From contig KB310004.1 in assembly GCA_000328365.1 (NCBI GenBank), positions 369,888-433,887 on the forward strand: a DNA stretch of 64,000 nucleotides, given 5' to 3'. Origin of the DNA: Capitella teleta (Eukaryota; Annelida; Polychaeta; Capitellidae). The notes below the pieces were generated by a model. That model ran no database searches and had not been told where the DNA came from. It was given only the letters and a program-made list of their open reading frames with translations. A program made the translations under genes and the position numbers. This document shows, one piece after another, positions 12,827 to 27,028 of this stretch. How positions within the stretch are numbered: the first letter of the stretch is position 1; each line of letters opens with the position of its first letter.

Positions 12827-13859
12827 AAACGATCCCCAATTCTGCTGTAAATTTTGTCTATATTGGTACATTTTATACAGAAATTCCATAACATTCCAAA
12901 CATTTTGTCACATACCGATTTTATGTTTTTTTCAGTTTTATTTAGAAAGTTGCAAAATCATTTTGTGCATGATTCACCATGTTTTTATATCTGCATCTTC
13001 TTAATAAAATGTATATTTTTATTCCATATCTTGGCTGTTTATTTGTAGAAATACATTGACTTATGCAGGATGAAAGTGCAGCACATTTGCAGTGAACTGC
13101 CACCCATATATTTGGCATCTGAACAGCTAATTGGTGTACGGAAAAATTTCAATGCTAATCTTCTGCATCTATCCGGTCATTGCTTTAGTCTAATGCAATC
13201 AATGACCTCACTTTGTATTTGGAAGTGTTCAACATTTAAAACTTTTTTACAGTTTCACTCGCACTCTTTTTTTCTTTACACGGTACAATTTTCCAAATTT
13301 TATTAAAAATTCTAGAGAAATATACTGTTTATATATACCGGTATACATGTACAGTACTAATTACAACTTTATTCAAAAGTCTGTTAATGTTGAATTGTAC
13401 CAAAATAATTAAATGTTGAATAATTAGGTTTTATTAAACCATTTAAGTGTAATACTATGTAATATGTACATTTAATAAAATACAATACAATAAAACGTGA
13501 TCATCCTTTTGCTGTCTGCAAACTCCCAAAGTACATTGTACGCTAAGTCAGCAAACTAATGTAGATCGACAGTACATGTACATGCAGTAGACTACATATA
13601 CATGTACATCGTACGCTTGCTACTGCTTGAGAAAGGAGCGTTATGGTTTCAGGTCCACAGCTCAGTAGATTTATTGAATCATAACGCATATATTTTTGAT
13701 TTCGTTGGTCAACCGTCATTTACCAACTCTCGTTCAAACGAGATTTCCAATCACAAAATGGCTGCAACTGAATTTTTTGTTATCAAGTCCATGAAATAAA
13801 TGTCACGCAATCACAATTCCTCTTGAAATCGACGTTTCTATTTTATCCCGATATAAACA
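12827..13859. other. Intergenic between the LU gene and CDC27
   Basis: This holds the LU 3' end and the CDC27 5' region. It contains one copy of the AATCATAACGC word at 13677. No exon was recognised. Confidence 0.5.
13003..13008 (+). terminator. Poly(A) signal of the LU gene
   Basis: AATAAA lies about 180 bases after the predicted stop codon. Confidence 0.5.
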
Positions 13860-16800
13860 ATGCTAATTCACGAGCCTGTTCAGGTTAGTAAGGAGTTGAT
13901 TCGTGGTCTTGATTACGAGCATTCCGCCTTTTGATCTACTGAAACTTCGTATAGCACTCGTATTAACAGTATAATGTATTCTCATTTCTGATGATTTCAA
14001 CTGTCATTAAATAATTTTGTACACAAAATTGAATTTATAATTTTTCTGTATTCATAATACTTAATAGTCGATTGTCGTGTTTTCACTTTCGATCGGATGC
14101 TAGCTGTGTTTTACTTCTGGATGTGTGTTCGGATCAGCTTTGTCTTTTTAATTCAATAATTCATTAATTGCACTTGAAAATCTTTTGCAGCATTTAATTT
14201 TATCAATTAATGCTTTATGATAATTTTATAATAACAATTAGAATTATTTATTACTTAAAAGATCGTTGATGATCATGATTTAATCAATTACAAAATACTG
14301 ATTACACTGGAAATTTTTGTCAGTTCTATATCTAGAAAATATTAATTGATGAGGTGCTCACTAGATTTGTCAAAGATTTTTAAGAGAAATTTCAAGGCTG
14401 GCTGTGCAGCTCGTATCTGAGTTGTAGGCTCAGCTGACTCCTCTCTCATTGCTGATATTCATTGACTAACTATAGTAATTGCTTTAAATTTCAGGCTGCC
14501 ATCTGGCATTGTTTGAACCATTACGCATATGCTGATGCTGCCTTCTTAGCAGAACGATTGTATTATGAAGGTGAGCGTGTGACATCTTCTGGTTTTCCTT
14601 CTTCATGATCGTGCTGTTTCTCAGTTGGCAGTGATGAAGCTCTCTACCTCCTGGCCACTTGCTACTTTCGCTCAGGAAAACCCATCCGTGCTTATGGCTT
14701 ACTGCAGAAGGCTGGCTGCCCCACCCCTCAGTGCAAATATCTCCTTGCACACTGTTGTATGGCAATCAACAAGTGAGTAGAATTCCTGACCAGGGCAGTC
14801 TATATTAGCCAACGTCTCATCACGCAGATTATCAGAGGCAGAAATGGCCCTCACCGGACACATTTTACTGAAGAACAAACAGCTTGATGACATAGCGGAA
14901 GAGTTTGGGGATTCTGCCTGCTTCACGCTGCAGCTTCTTGGCCAAATTTACAGGTAGGTTGAAGTTCATTAATTTGATTATTCTGTGATTTATTTGGTTT
15001 GTATTGCAGTAAAACTGAGAGAACAGCAAAAGCATCTGAATGCTTTCATAAAAGTCTCAAACACAATCCGTTTTTGTGGTCATCTTTTGAAGCTCTGTGT
15101 AAATTAGGTTTGTTGTTTGTTGTTGGGCGCATTCAAAGAATATTTGCTGAAGTTGTACATATATTTTAGGAGAAAAACCTGATCCGTCCAAGACCTTCCA
15201 GGTTCATTCAGAAACCTTCTCGAACGCATGTCCGACGAGTAACCTCAACAGTTCGGTCGTGTCATGTGAGCTCCTCCAGGACTCTCATGTCTCGGAATGC
15301 CAGGTGTGTATCTGCACGCTGTGTATCTCTCTCTTACTTCTGCTCTACGCCATTCTCACAGGACACACCTCTCGCCATGCTCAACACACCTCAAATCATC
15401 ACCCCAACCGGGGGAATGTCCTTGCTCCAGACGAATGCGCCACCTCTCCCAGTCAGAGAGCGGTTTCGCCAGACGAAGGCCATACGCAAACTGCATGATT
15501 CTGTGAACCTGCCTTCACCTCCCAGGTACACCACTCGCCACCCTTTCCCCCCACGCTCATCTTCCTTCTTCCAGCTTTGGGGTCTTGCCATTTGATTCTA
15601 CACCCAACCCTTCAGGGCAGATGACTTCTACTCCAATCTTCCCTGTGATGGAAAACACCCCCTCCCCCGGCATCCCTGACATGCTGCCCCGCGTGCCCAC
15701 CAAGAAACCCATGACCAGGCGCAGTCAGCAGCAGGGCAACTCGAGCGGCAGCAATAAGCCTCCTCCTCTATTTACGCAATCCTCATGCAACACGAACGCT
15801 GGCCGTGACACTCCCACATCGCAAACCTTGCAAGGCGGTCATGGACCAGCTCTGAGGAGAAGCTCACGATTATTTAGCAACGCCAGCAGCTCTGTGAAAG
15901 TGAGTGTGGTGCTGGCAATATTTCTCTCAGTTTATTTAATGCTATTCGTTTTTTCTCTACTCTGCAGGAGAATAATAAAAGCCAACGAAAGTTCCCCGGG
16001 CCGAAAGCACCTGTCAAGAAGAATAAATCGAAATCGGGCAAGACACCACAAGAGATGAATGAGATCAACAAAGGCCTTGAATTAGGAGGTGTCACTGAGA
16101 TCAAGCCCTCCCCTACGGTCGATTCCACTGAGCAGATGGTCGCCATGCAGAAGCACTCAGCAGAAGGCCTCATGCAACTCATGCAGATGATGGGGAGGGC
16201 TTACGTGGCCCTCTGTCAGTACGACTGTGCCAAAGCACTTCAGCTGTTCCATGCGGTGCCCCCTCGTCACTTCAACACTGGCTGGGTGCTGTGTCAGGTT
16301 GGACGAGCTCATCTGGAGATGGCGGACTACCAGAAAGCGGAAAAGGCCTTCAGTGAGGTGCGCGCCTGTGACCCATGCCAGTTGGACGGCATGGAGACAT
16401 ACAGCACCACTCTATGGCACCTGCAGCGCGAAGTACAGCTCTCTGCTCTGGCCCAAGAGTTGACTAACTTAGACAAGGAATCGCCTCAGGTAACGCTGCC
16501 TTTTTCTCTCATCATTGCAGGGTCTTGACTCCTATTTTCTTGTAGTCATGGTGTGTTGCAGGCAACTGCTTCAGTCTGCAGAAGGAGCATGATGTGGCCA
16601 TTAAGTTTTTCCAGCGTGCAGTGCAAGTTGACACAAACTTTGCTTACGCATACACTCTGCTGGGTCACGAGTACGTACTGACGGAAGAACTTGACAAAGC
16701 TCTCGCTTGTTACCGCAACGCGATCCGTGTGGATCCCCGGCATTACAATGCGTGGTATGGCGTGGGCATGGTGTACTACAAGCAGGAGAAGTTCTCTCTC

Positions 16801-19129
16801 GCTGAAGTCCATTTCCGCCGCGCCCTGTCAATCAACACACAGAGCTCAGTTCTTCTTTGTCACATTGGTGTGGTACGTATATTAGTCAGAATCCGCCCAA
16901 ATCACAACACTAATATTTCTGGCCCACAGGTCCAGCATGCCTTGAAGAAGTCTGATTCAGCGCTTGCCACTCTGAACAAAGCCATCGTGACAGACCCAAA
17001 GAATGAGCTTTGCAAGTTCCATCGCGCTTCTATTCTGTTTGCTAACGATCGTCATAAAGTGAGCCTTCTTCTGTAATTTGTGACATGCTTATTAATTTTG
17101 AATTACAGGAAGCCTTAGCTGAGCTGGAAGAATTGAAAGAAATTGTGCCACGTGAATCTTTGGTGTATTTCCTCATCGGAAAGGTCAGGGGGTTCATTCT
17201 CTCTCTTGTGTAGCCCATGTTTGATTGTTGATTTCTGATTCAGGTGCACAAGAAATTGGGGAACACGCACTTGGCGCTTATGAACTTCTCGTGGGCAATG
17301 GACTTGGATCCGAAAGGAGCCAACAACCAGATAAAGGAAGCCATTGATAAGCGATACGTGAATGAAGAAGATGACCCTAATCTCAGTGGTCAGTACGCTG
17401 TTATTTTTGCATGGGCTTCGCCTGGGTTATTGGGGATTAGGGTTATAGTCTGGTGGTTAATTGATGTGCTCAATGCCAAAGACTGAGTTTGTAACTCCTG
17501 CTGCCTCGTTCTATTCACTTAACAAACAAATTGGTTCTGCTGCTCAATTCCTACGCAGTTAATCCGGTTGATCTGGTCTTTTTGCCATCCCAAGGATACG
17601 GTTGCAGTAACAAAATGGTCGGATTTAATTTTGGACCATAAATTGATGACAACTAGTAGAAAACAATGTAATGCATTTTCATTCAAAATTAAATATTTAT
17701 TGATAAAAAACCAAAGCAGCAAAGTAACGATGGATCTCATGTTATGCATGTGTACGTGGTTCAGTTCTGAGTATACAAGTTTCAATTGATCTCCCACAAG
17801 TATAAACAGAGCCGCAGACATCTCTTTGTACATTTCTGCAAAATAAACTTGAATTATCAATGAATGATGGAGACACAGCTTTGAAGAGCTCCTGGTTGCC
17901 TCTCTGCTGGCCACACATTATTTCTGGTGGTGTGTGGAAGTGCCACTTCCCCTTCCTTGTTTCTCCCCAGGCTCTCATAACGTCTTTTGAAGGGGAAAAT
18001 TTCTGCTCTGCATTCATCATTATTCACAACTTCACGGCATTTGGTCCTATTTCCATCTTTCCGGTTGCCCCTGTAAAATTTGAGCAGGAAGTGATTAGTC
18101 CAACTCTTTCTGACCCCACTCCAATAGGTGGGGATCGGGTAAAAGGTGGGCACAAATATCTGTTGAAAATAACATGTTATGATAGGATGAATATACTTTG
18201 AGATTCCTTGCCTTCATAGCATCCAGTAGGTCCACCCGAACAAAGCGGGCTTCCAGGTTTTCAATCAGCTGGTTCAGCAAGTCATCCTTGCTTGATGATT
18301 GAGAACATGACCTCCTGACCAGTAAGTTCTGCCTCCCTTGGGTTTCAATCTTGAAACCCTGAAAAAGTTCCTTCTTCTGGATTTCACATTTGATGCTTTG
18401 AGGTTCTGGCCATCATGTTCCTTCATTGAATGCAGGGCAGCAAGAGCATCAGACACCTGAAAAGAATAAAATAAATAAATAAAATATCCGAATAGGGATG
18501 TGCGGATTTTTTAATTCTTCTTTTATATCGATCTATATGTATAATTAATCTTACACCATTATAAATAAATATAAAGAAACATACTGTCTGCGGCTCTGTT
18601 TATACTTGTGGGAGATCAATTGAAACTTGTATACTCAGACTGGACATTTGCAAAGCAGATATCTGCATGCTGCAGAATTCTGAAAAAAATGGTTTACTGT
18701 GGCCATCACGTCGGCTGTTAGGTGAAACATAGCAGCAAAGTGATGGCTGCTAAGTTTCTGGAAAAGCCACCTTTTTTTTAATCCTCATTAGTCAATCCCA
18801 AGAGGGCTGTTAATTCATACCCATAGTCGTGATCGGATTACATGACACGAACTTTACAAATGATCCTACCTTTGATTTCAAAGTCGGATAACATGAAGTC
18901 GGTTTACAGGTGTCTTGACTATTATTTTGAAATTCTTATCTCAATTCTTTGTGTGGGATGCTTCAAGACATAGCAATTTTTTTCCCCAGGATTGGTTGAA
19001 CCGGCAGCGTTGCTGGCTGAGGATGAGGAGGAAGAAGAAGAGGAAGAGGAGAGGATGAGCCACAATTTTTCTGTGATGGACGCAGAAGAGGTTCATCTCC
19101 AGGCCATTGAAAGTGACGAGAGCCTGTGA
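13860..19129 (+). CDS. CDC27: CDC27 / APC3, TPR subunit of the anaphase-promoting complex
   Basis: APC3 is a scaffold TPR protein of the APC/C ubiquitin ligase and binds the IR tails of CDC20/CDH1 and APC10. Fourteen exons join in phase: 13860-13883, 14495-14570, 14625-14772, 14828-14953, 15010-15107, 15170-15303, 15362-15525, 15575-15899, 15968-16489, 16546-16872, 16930-17058, 17109-17183, 17244-17388, 18990-19129. They give 810 aa, against 824 in human. The 8-codon first exon reads MLIHEPVQ and continues into AAIWHCLNHYAY, matching the human start. Residues up to about 170 are the N-terminal TPR dimer module. A low-complexity Pro/Ser/Thr linker follows, ending in the conserved RRSSRLF. The C-terminal TPR superhelix (about 420-764) is nearly identical to vertebrate CDC27. 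The final exon encodes a Glu run and an ESDESL end, like human ESDEF. AATAAA lies at 19432. Confidence 0.96.
17767..18638. mobile_element. Inverted-repeat element in the last CDC27 intron
   Basis: The 54 bases at 17767-17820 are the exact reverse complement of 18585-18638. With one extra base the match runs outward into CAGT on both sides. The interior (about 765 bases) reads on minus as degenerate protein-like segments with splice-like breaks. A stretch near 18180-18350 (LLNQLIENLEARFVRVDLL) recalls C-terminal parts of hAT transposases. I found no clear 8-base target duplication. This is most likely a small DNA transposon or a foldback element; hAT assignment is weak. It explains why this intron is about 1.6 kb while most other introns in the gene are about 50-70 bases. 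Confidence 0.6.
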
Positions 19130-19431
19130 TTGGCTGTTGAGCAGCCCCTCACAAATGATATTGATGTATCAAAATATTACGTTGACAATTTATCTTTTTC
19201 TGTGCTGCTCCTCCCTCGCTCGGATTCCTTTTACGCTGCATCATGACAGTGAGTTTTTCACGGATTATATTTCGTCTGTAATTTGCGAATCTCTTCTCAT
19301 ATTTATTGTTCCCCCCCCCCCTGTGTGATGATGAAGACTCCCAAATAATCCATTGTTTATTTTTTTCTTTTTCTTTTTCTTGCCCCCCCCCCCTCCTCTC
19401 GCATCCAGATATTGAATTTAGGAAATCTTTC

Positions 19432-19437
19432 AATAAA
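19432..19437 (+). terminator. Poly(A) signal of CDC27
   Basis: AATAAA lies about 300 bases after the CDC27 stop codon, followed by T-rich sequence. Confidence 0.55.
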
Positions 19438-21732
19438 ACTATGTATTAATAACTCGTTTTAATATGATTTTATATGCTTTTTTTTAGAAGGTGTTTGCTA
19501 TGCTTGAATTGAATTGAGTTTATTTATCCGAAATAATAATAACAAATAGCACAAATAACATAAGAATAACAGCAGCACTAGCTCTGCTCTAATTTCGCTA
19601 TATCGGCGCAGTGAGCGTTCTTGGTCACCAAATATGAGATTGGTTGAAAGGTGATTATGATGGCAAACACAGTGCGTTACGACGCAGCGACGCAGCGTCG
19701 TTTCGTCTTAGTTATAAAATTATCCAGAGAAAAAAAACCTAAAATATAAGACATGTTAGTCAAGTAAAGAGGCTACTGAAAGTATGGTATCCGCAGGCCC
19801 TTGAAAAGTCCAACAAATTGAAATCGTCGTTTAACGTTTCAAGAGCCTTAAGCCCTGATTATCATCGCCCAAAACAATATGGAGTCAGTGCGGCTCCCTT
19901 CTCAGACTCTGCGCTAGACAATACTGGAGATGCACTGATTAGCATATTCATGAGTAACTTATTAATTCGCTTGGTGGTCAAACCCAAGGTGTACTTGTAT
20001 ACTAGCGACGAGCGATGCTACACGCATGTTTTGTTGGGAGCTGGCCATGCTGCAGTGAGTGTGAGATGGGAAGAAGCTGACATCCCTCATGAGTGATAAT
20101 GAGACTGGTCCATCATTTGAGCGTTGAGCTATTACATACTGCCAGCATGGATTCGCCTTCCAATGTGGAATGATCGAGTGACACCATTCGCACGTGCCAC
20201 ACACCTGCAGTTCGATTGTGAATGGTCTGAAGTTCAAAAGCGCCTCGCCTCGCCTCATTAATTAGTCTTATTGCTGATAAATTGCGACCCCATTTACAAA
20301 TGTCGGATTTACAAATATAAAGTCTGAAATAACTCTGAATGTATGGTCTCATTCCTTGTGATAAAACTACTAGTTTTCGGAGGATCGGATAGCCTAAAAC
20401 GTCTTCAAGGGAACGATTGAGTTTAAACAAAATCGCGATGTGGGTGATGTCGTGATCGTTATAGCAACTCCCGTGTTTGCTTTATTTAATGCAGTCAGAA
20501 TTATGTTTCCTTTTCTCCACAGCCAATAGACAAGCAATATACTCAGCAGCTAAAATCCGCGATCAGAGTCTTGGCACCCGAATAGAAGCGTTGACAATGA
20601 TATCTGTTGAAGTGCTATCAAGCAATAAGTATAGTAAGACCATATAAATCTTACAGCTGCTTTTCGTGCTTTTCCTATCTAACTACCAAATTCAGGTCTC
20701 AGGTATTGCGCGTTCAATTCGAGTAAGAACGTTTCGAACAACCCTCATTTAAAAGCGTACACCATTCCCCACTCTCAGTTTGGCGCTCGTGCCTCTCGTG
20801 TTCGCTTCTGGGAATGCAAGTGGTCTCAACCACGGGATGTTCCTGACAGGCTGACATTCGTGTCAGGGCATGGAAGAACAGAGAGGAACATCAGGCCTTT
20901 AAGCAGAACACCTCAACAGCGTACTGGCTAAAAAAAGACGTAAAGGATAAGAAGATTGACGCCAGTTTCAATCAACGTGAGGGTAACGGCAAGATCTGGA
21001 AGTTCGAGAAGAGGGAAGACTTGAGCCGAATCAAAGACTGGTCACCGGAAAACTGACGGAAAAGCTAGTCCACCAACGTCTACCCATGAATGCACACCAA
21101 AGTCCATCTGACCCACCTCCGATGTCTGCTGCACCTTCCTCTTCATCAGCCAGGTCACTGCCCCTTGCTTGTACATGAATGCAAGGAACCTGAAGAATGT
21201 GACGTCCGTTATTTTTCACTGCATGCATGAATAATTTATGATGCATTATAACATAATTTATATGCATTTTTATTATATATTATTATTATTATTAATAATT
21301 TTTCTACATAACCCAGTGATCTAAAAAAATAGGCATGGCTTGAAATAATGCTCATTGTCCTCAACGTTGGCGATTCCGTCTACCAGTGCTAAATACATCG
21401 CTGTGTACACTTTTGTACAGAATACAATCGAATGAGCTTCAATATAAACTATATTACATGATAGGTAAAGCAGAGGTCCCGAAACTTCTCAAGGTATGAT
21501 TCGGATTTACAATATCATATAAAATGAATTTGTAAATTCGAGCTCAAAACTAGTTTGACCGTAAGCATATTATACATGTACGGGAAAGACATGCATCGAT
21601 CGATAATTAATCAATACACTCCATGTGGTCCTCTGTTTAGGTTAGTTTGGGATCATACGGATCGATAAATGCTTCGTCACTTCTGACCAGTGGTCAGCAG
21701 CGTTTCACACAGTTATCGGGGGCGACGACAAA
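19438..21732. other. Intergenic, repeat-derived in part
   Basis: It contains dispersed repeat B copy 2 and a GC-balanced segment at about 20770-21060 that looks like foreign or decayed sequence but matches no family I recognise. A short (ATT)n patch lies near 21275. No gene is supported. Confidence 0.45.
20561..20758. repeat. Dispersed repeat B, copy 2
   Basis: This is the partner of 2807-3010. It contains GGCACCCGAA, ATTGCGCGTTC, GTAAGAACG and TTTCGAACAACCCTC in the same order. Confidence 0.45.
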
Positions 21733-24717
<2,985 letters not shown>

Positions 24718-24944
24718 ATTTAACTAGCAGAACTCAAGCACCGGATCAGTGATGCAGTCTGAAATTCCACCGTGTTTTTGTTTGTTTTTTTTTTTTTTTT
24801 TTTTGTGTTTTTGTTTTTCATCGCCCTGTAAAAGGCTTAATCTTTATTGCATAACGTAAATTAGCATTTAGTTTGCTGATATGTTGCAAATGCGCGTCTT
24901 TACTCGTGTTCATTCAAGTGTTGACTGTCTTTCATTAAGTTTTT

Positions 24945-25210
24945 NNNNNNNNNNNNNNNNNNNNNNNNNNNNNNNNNNNNNNNNNNNNNNNNNNNNNNNN
25001 NNNNNNNNNNNNNNNNNNNNNNNNNNNNNNNNNNNNNNNNNNNNNNNNNNNNNNNNNNNNNNNNNNNNNNNNNNNNNNNNNNNNNNNNNNNNNNNNNNNN
25101 NNNNNNNNNNNNNNNNNNNNNNNNNNNNNNNNNNNNNNNNNNNNNNNNNNNNNNNNNNNNNNNNNNNNNNNNNNNNNNNNNNNNNNNNNNNNNNNNNNNN
25201 NNNNNNNNNN
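24945..25210. other. Assembly gap (N run)
   Basis: 266 unresolved bases. The flanks (24718-24944 and 25211-25720) are AT-rich, with a poly(T) run near 24787, and show no gene. Confidence 0.99.
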
Positions 25211-25729
25211 AAATGAATATAAAAATAATTTATAATATTTTAAATTGTGTCTATCTATATATTTGAGTAAGGGTTTGTTCTCATTATTTAATACTATATC
25301 TGAGGAGTTGAATTATAGCTAACGGTGTCTATCTCGACATTTGTTGTTTTCTTCACTCTACTCTTTCTTATGTACTGTAACGTTTGATACGCGGCTTTTC
25401 GGGAATATTGAGTAATCTAACTAAAAAGGGATCATGCATCATAGAAAATGTTTACATAGACTACTGTAATACTTAAGAGCAAGATTGAACAATTCCCAAA
25501 ACATGCATAAACAAGGAGCGAGCTTCACCGTAATTGAGAGCGCGAGTCATTTAAATTGATCAAGTCTTGTATATTATACTCAATTCAATCGTACCAAGGG
25601 CAGATACTTTTGAGAATTAGCCATACAAATTTATTCAGTGCTGTTATATAGCTCGGTCTGTAAATTCTTGTGAATCGCTGAGTACTCTGATTACAAATGG
25701 TGCACAATCAGTTTGCAGCTGTGTGTACT

Positions 25730-25960
25730 TCATGGAGACTGTTCCACTCTGTGGATGATTGCTTTCGACGGGTGCAGGATCAGTTGCTCCTGTGCATCAT
25801 TCATAGCAACTGGATCACTTTGTGGATGATTGTCATCCATGGGTGCACAGTTTAGTTTGCTCTTGTGCATCAGTCGTGGAGACTGGCTCACTTTGTGGTT
25901 GATTGCTTTCAATTGGTGCAGAATCAGTTTGCTCTTTTGTATCACTCATGTACTGAACAT
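25730..25960. repeat. Minisatellite beside the repeat gene, about 70-base unit
   Basis: Three to four imperfect units contain GGAGACTG, a CACTYTGTGG block and a CAG(A)TYAGTTTGCTC-type block. Read on minus in another frame they give DAQEQT...APxES-like peptides, so they may be a decayed continuation of the neighbouring repeat-coded gene. Confidence 0.6.
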
Positions 25961-25984
25961 TTAGATTCATCTTGTTCTTTCTCA

Positions 25985-26182
25985 TCTTCAATTTCTAATT
26001 CTTCATGCACTTCTTGTCCTGAATGTTTACATTTGCCTTGTCCATGCTCATCTTCAATTTCTAATTCTTCATGCACTTCTTGTTCTGATTGTTTATATTT
26101 ATCTTGTCCTTGCTCACCTTTAATTTCTAATTCTTCATGCACTTCTTGTCCTGAATGTTTACATTTGCCTTGTCCTTACTCA
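25985..26182. repeat. 66-base tandem repeat, three units
   Basis: Units start at about 25985, 26051 and 26117. Each contains AATTTCTAATTCTTCATGC followed by ACTTCTTG. The length is a multiple of three, so the minus frame is kept (22 residues per unit). Confidence 0.9.
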
Positions 26183-26525
26183 TCTTCAATTTTTATTTCT
26201 TGCATTTCTTGCTCTGAATATTCTGAATCTTCTTCATTTTCACTGTTTAATGTTTCTTGCATTTCGTGTTCTGGAAGCTCAGATTCTTCTTCATCATACT
26301 CTCTGGGTAATTGTTCTTGCACTTTTTCTCGTACATCTTGTTCAGAGTGTTCAGACTCTACATGTTTATCTTTATTTACTATTGCTTCTTGCACTTTTCG
26401 TGGATGTTTAGACTCTTCTTCTTCATTTCCACTGCCTATTAGTTCTGGCAACATTTGTTCCAGAAGCTGAGATTCTTCATGCCTATCACCATTGCCTAAT
26501 GTTTCTTGTGCATCGTGCCAGTTAT

Positions 26526-26750
26526 AAAAGCTGGTCGAAGTCGGCATAGATGAATTTGAGCATAATTTTTGGCAATCGTGACATTAACAAGAATTTATTG
26601 AAATTGACACAGATGAATTTGAGCACAATTCTTGGAAACAATCACATTGACAAGAATTGATTGAAATTGAGGCAGACGAATTCGAGCATAATTCTCGTGT
26701 ATCATGACATTGACAGGGATTGGTTGATATTGGAACTGATGAATTTGAGC
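26526..26750. repeat. About 60-base tandem repeat, four units
   Basis: Units share GATGAATTTGAGCA (or a close variant) and a following ACATTGACAA-type block. They code an ELCSNSS motif on minus. Confidence 0.8.
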
Positions 26751-26945
26751 TAGCATCATCTCTCTCTTGTTGATTTTCTGAGCAGTTGCAAATGGCACTA
26801 GGTGACGAGATTGACACAGAAGAAGATAAAGACGAAGTGGACGAAGATGATAAAAGATACTCGATTCGTAGGACATCGGATTCTGGCTCATTTTCCAACT
26901 CAGGAATAAGCCAACCCTAGAAGGTAAAAAAACCACACACCTAAG

Positions 26946-27028
26946 AGTAGGGGGAAACCCCGGTCCCGGGCCTTCTGTTCTGGCGCCCGTATCATCCGAA
27001 TGGTTTGTGTGGAGCCGTAAAACCCCAT
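26946..27028. repeat. Dispersed repeat C (SINE-like), copy 1
   Basis: This shares, in order, a GGGGnAACCCC block, GTCCC, TCTGGCG and GGAGCCGTAAAAC with 29777-29882. The compact size and conserved ends would fit a short interspersed element, but no tRNA head or tail repeat was seen. Confidence 0.4.

Larger units (their letters stand above)
25942..26916 (-). pseudogene. Repeat-coded Glu/Gln/Ser-rich protein, interrupted frame
   Basis: One frame runs on minus from a good splice acceptor (CTTCTAG at 26917-26923) to a TGA at 25942. It starts GWLIPELENEPESD, then has a Ser-rich run and about 60-base repeats coding ELCSNSSVSISINSCQCD-like units. A long Glu-rich stretch follows, then three 66-base repeats coding QEVHEELEIEDE units. 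The frame is broken only at 26584-26586 and 26176-26178. Both are TAA, and sister repeats have CAA (Gln) or, once for the second, CAT at these places. The opposite strand is also partly open (Cys/Ser-rich, 25865-26470), but that is a shadow of the repeats. No upstream exon was identified. This is either a decaying host gene, an allele with stops, or a repeat array with no function. No homologue is recognised. Confidence 0.4.

Noticed and set aside
20770-21060. GC-balanced segment that looks like decayed coding DNA
   Set aside because: No frame gives a recognisable motif, so no element or gene was called.
25865-26470. 201-residue Cys/Ser-rich frame on plus
   Set aside because: It mirrors the 66-base and related repeats. 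The minus frame is in phase over a longer span and has a splice acceptor.
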